From JBBDRV01 sp040905285 (GTDB taxonomy: Bacteria > Bacteroidota > Rhodothermia > Balneolales > Balneolaceae), in contig JBBDRV010000230.1 of assembly GCA_040905285.1 (NCBI GenBank), forward strand, positions 1 through 15,868: a DNA stretch of 15,868 nucleotides, in the 5' to 3' direction. The notes under the pieces were generated by a model, which was given only the letters and a program-made list of their open reading frames with translations, did no database searches and was not told where the DNA came from. Below, in pieces: positions 15,023 through 15,868 of this stretch (its first letter is position 1; each line of letters starts with the position of its first letter). The translations under genes and the position numbers were made by a program.

Positions 15023-15204
15023 AAGACCGGTTCAGAAGACCGGTTCAGTTGGGACAGGCCTGTAAATAAGGGACAGTGCCTGCAAATAAGGAACAGTAAA
15101 GTTGGAACAGGGGCCTGCAAAGATAATCCCTGCACATGAAGACTGTGCCTGACTGTAAAAATACAAGTCTCTGCACATGGAGACTGTGTCTGACAGTAAA
15201 ATAC
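15023..15204. repeat. Three different short tandem duplications in the gap before hppA
   Basis: AAGACCGGTTCAG is perfectly doubled at 15023-15035 and 15036-15048. A 20-nt unit starting GCCTGYAAATAAGG is doubled at 15058-15077 and 15078-15097 (two mismatches). A 34-35 nt unit starting CTGCACATG is repeated at 15130-15164 and 15171-15204 (period 41, few mismatches). All lie within the 295 nt between the 220-residue gene and hppA. The second and third types contain CTGTAAA or CTGCAAA cores. Confidence 0.8.
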
Positions 15205-15221
15205 GAACCGTATCTGTCTAT

Positions 15222-15258
15222 AAAAAAAGTCCTGACGGATAAACGTCAGGACTTTTTT
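15222..15258. terminator. Bidirectional intrinsic terminator after hppA
   Basis: AGTCCTGACG (15228-15237) pairs perfectly with CGTCAGGACT (15244-15253) around a GATAAA loop. An A-run lies to the left (15222-15228) and a T-run to the right (15253-15258), so the stem extends with A-T pairs and works in either direction. It sits 28 nt past the hppA stop and most likely ends that minus-strand transcript. Confidence 0.92.
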
Positions 15259-15285
15259 AAAAATTCAACGGTGGCTTTACCGCTG

Positions 15286-15868
15286 TTACAGCGCCGTGGC
15301 AATAACCAGGGCGATAACAGCGATGAGCTTCAGCAGAATATTGAGGGAGGGGCCGGAGGTGTCTTTTAACGGGTCCCCCACGGTGTCCCCGGTTACGGTG
15401 GCCTTGTGTGCATCGGAGCCTTTGCCATAAGTTTCTCCGTCGATAACAATACCCGCCTCAATCATTTTTTTGGCATTGTCCCAGGCACCGCCGGCATTGG
15501 CCTGAAAGATGGCCATCAGCACGCCGACGACCGTTACACCTGCCAGCAGCCCGCCCAGCGCCTGCGGACCGAAGATAAAGCCGACCAGGACCGGCGCCAG
15601 TATAGCCAGGAGACCCGGGGTGATCATCTCCCGGAGGGCGGATTTTGTGGAGATTTCTACACATTTGCTGTATTCAGCCGACCCGTGAGCCGCATCAAAG
15701 GTTTTTTTGTCTGCATCCGACCATTCTTTCTGGTCAATGCCTTCATTTTTCCGCATTACGGATAATGCTGCCTTGAGCGGGGGAATACTGGCAAACTGAC
15801 GACGCACTTCTTCAATCATCGCCTTGGCCGCACGGCCGACGGCATTCATTGAAAGTGAAGAAAAGACA
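15286..15868 (-). CDS. hppA: Membrane-bound ion-pumping pyrophosphatase, C-terminal part (5' end outside window)
   Basis: This integral membrane enzyme hydrolyses pyrophosphate and pumps H+ or Na+ across the inner membrane. Only the last 193 residues are visible; the frame stays open to the right edge (VFSSLSMNAVGRAA), so the ATG at 15849 is internal. Family signatures are clear: AVGRAAKAMIEEVRRQF, ISTKSALREM, GGAWDNAKK with its metal-binding Asp, and the C-terminal run from GSDAHKATVTGDTVGDP to DTSGPSLN, followed by a last membrane helix ending in IATAL. The loop between RRQF and ISTK (about 45 residues, with DADKKTFDAAHGSAEYSKCVE) is longer than in plant or Rhodospirillum enzymes and resembles Bacteroidetes homologues. 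The residues that decide K+ dependence and Na+ versus H+ transport lie outside the window. A strong terminator follows the stop. Confidence 0.95.
   Translation of the reverse strand, partial: VFSSLSMNAVGRAAKAMIEEVRRQFASIPPLKAALSVMRKNEGIDQKEWSDADKKTFDAAHGSAEYSKCVEISTKSALREMITPGLLAILAPVLVGFIFGPQALGGLLAGVTVVGVLMAIFQANAGGAWDNAKKMIEAGIVIDGETYGKGSDAHKATVTGDTVGDPLKDTSGPSLNILLKLIAVIALVIATAL

Overview
This window looks like an ordinary chromosomal stretch of a Bacteroidota-like bacterium, most plausibly from the Balneolota/Rhodothermota side. That placement is inference. It rests on a BatA-type membrane protein, a long TPR lipoprotein-like or periplasmic protein, a type-2 PyrF, a membrane pyrophosphatase with the long loop seen in Bacteroidetes homologues, mostly weak or absent Shine-Dalgarno sequences, and one promoter that also fits the TTG / TAnnTTTG pattern of that phylum. 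There is no sign of phage, transposon, CRISPR, defence island, tRNA or rRNA.

Layout. (1) 1-1832, plus strand: the 3' part of a BatA-like membrane protein gene, then 2 nt later a small unrecognised membrane protein. (2) 1957-3973, plus: HflX GTPase with a TTG start, then a CBS-pair plus ACT-like protein. (3) 4098-8376, plus: a 996-residue secreted TPR protein and, 1 nt after its stop, aroA (EPSP synthase). (4) 8377-11831, plus: a 313-nt repeat-bearing leader, dnaK with a strong terminator, then tsaD. (5) 11877-13387, minus: rnhA and pyrF, separated by an octamer repeat array. (6) 13468-14232, plus: a SAM-dependent methyltransferase divergent from pyrF, with a good promoter. (7) 14328-15868, minus: an unrecognised 220-residue protein, a repeat-rich gap, a strong terminator, and the 3' end of a membrane-bound pyrophosphatase gene (hppA) that runs off the right edge.

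The genes are mostly housekeeping: shikimate pathway (aroA), pyrimidine synthesis (pyrF), tRNA t6A modification (tsaD), protein folding (dnaK), RNA/DNA hybrid removal (rnhA), ribosome rescue/GTPase (hflX) and ion pumping (hppA). They do not form one pathway. I found no convincing new multi-gene system. The most unusual signal is between genes: at least three gaps (upstream of dnaK, between pyrF and rnhA, and after the methyltransferase) carry degenerate tandem arrays of an 8-9 nt unit built on RYTGYA or its complement. A fourth gap before hppA holds three different short tandem duplications, and the dnaK terminator tail is itself duplicated.
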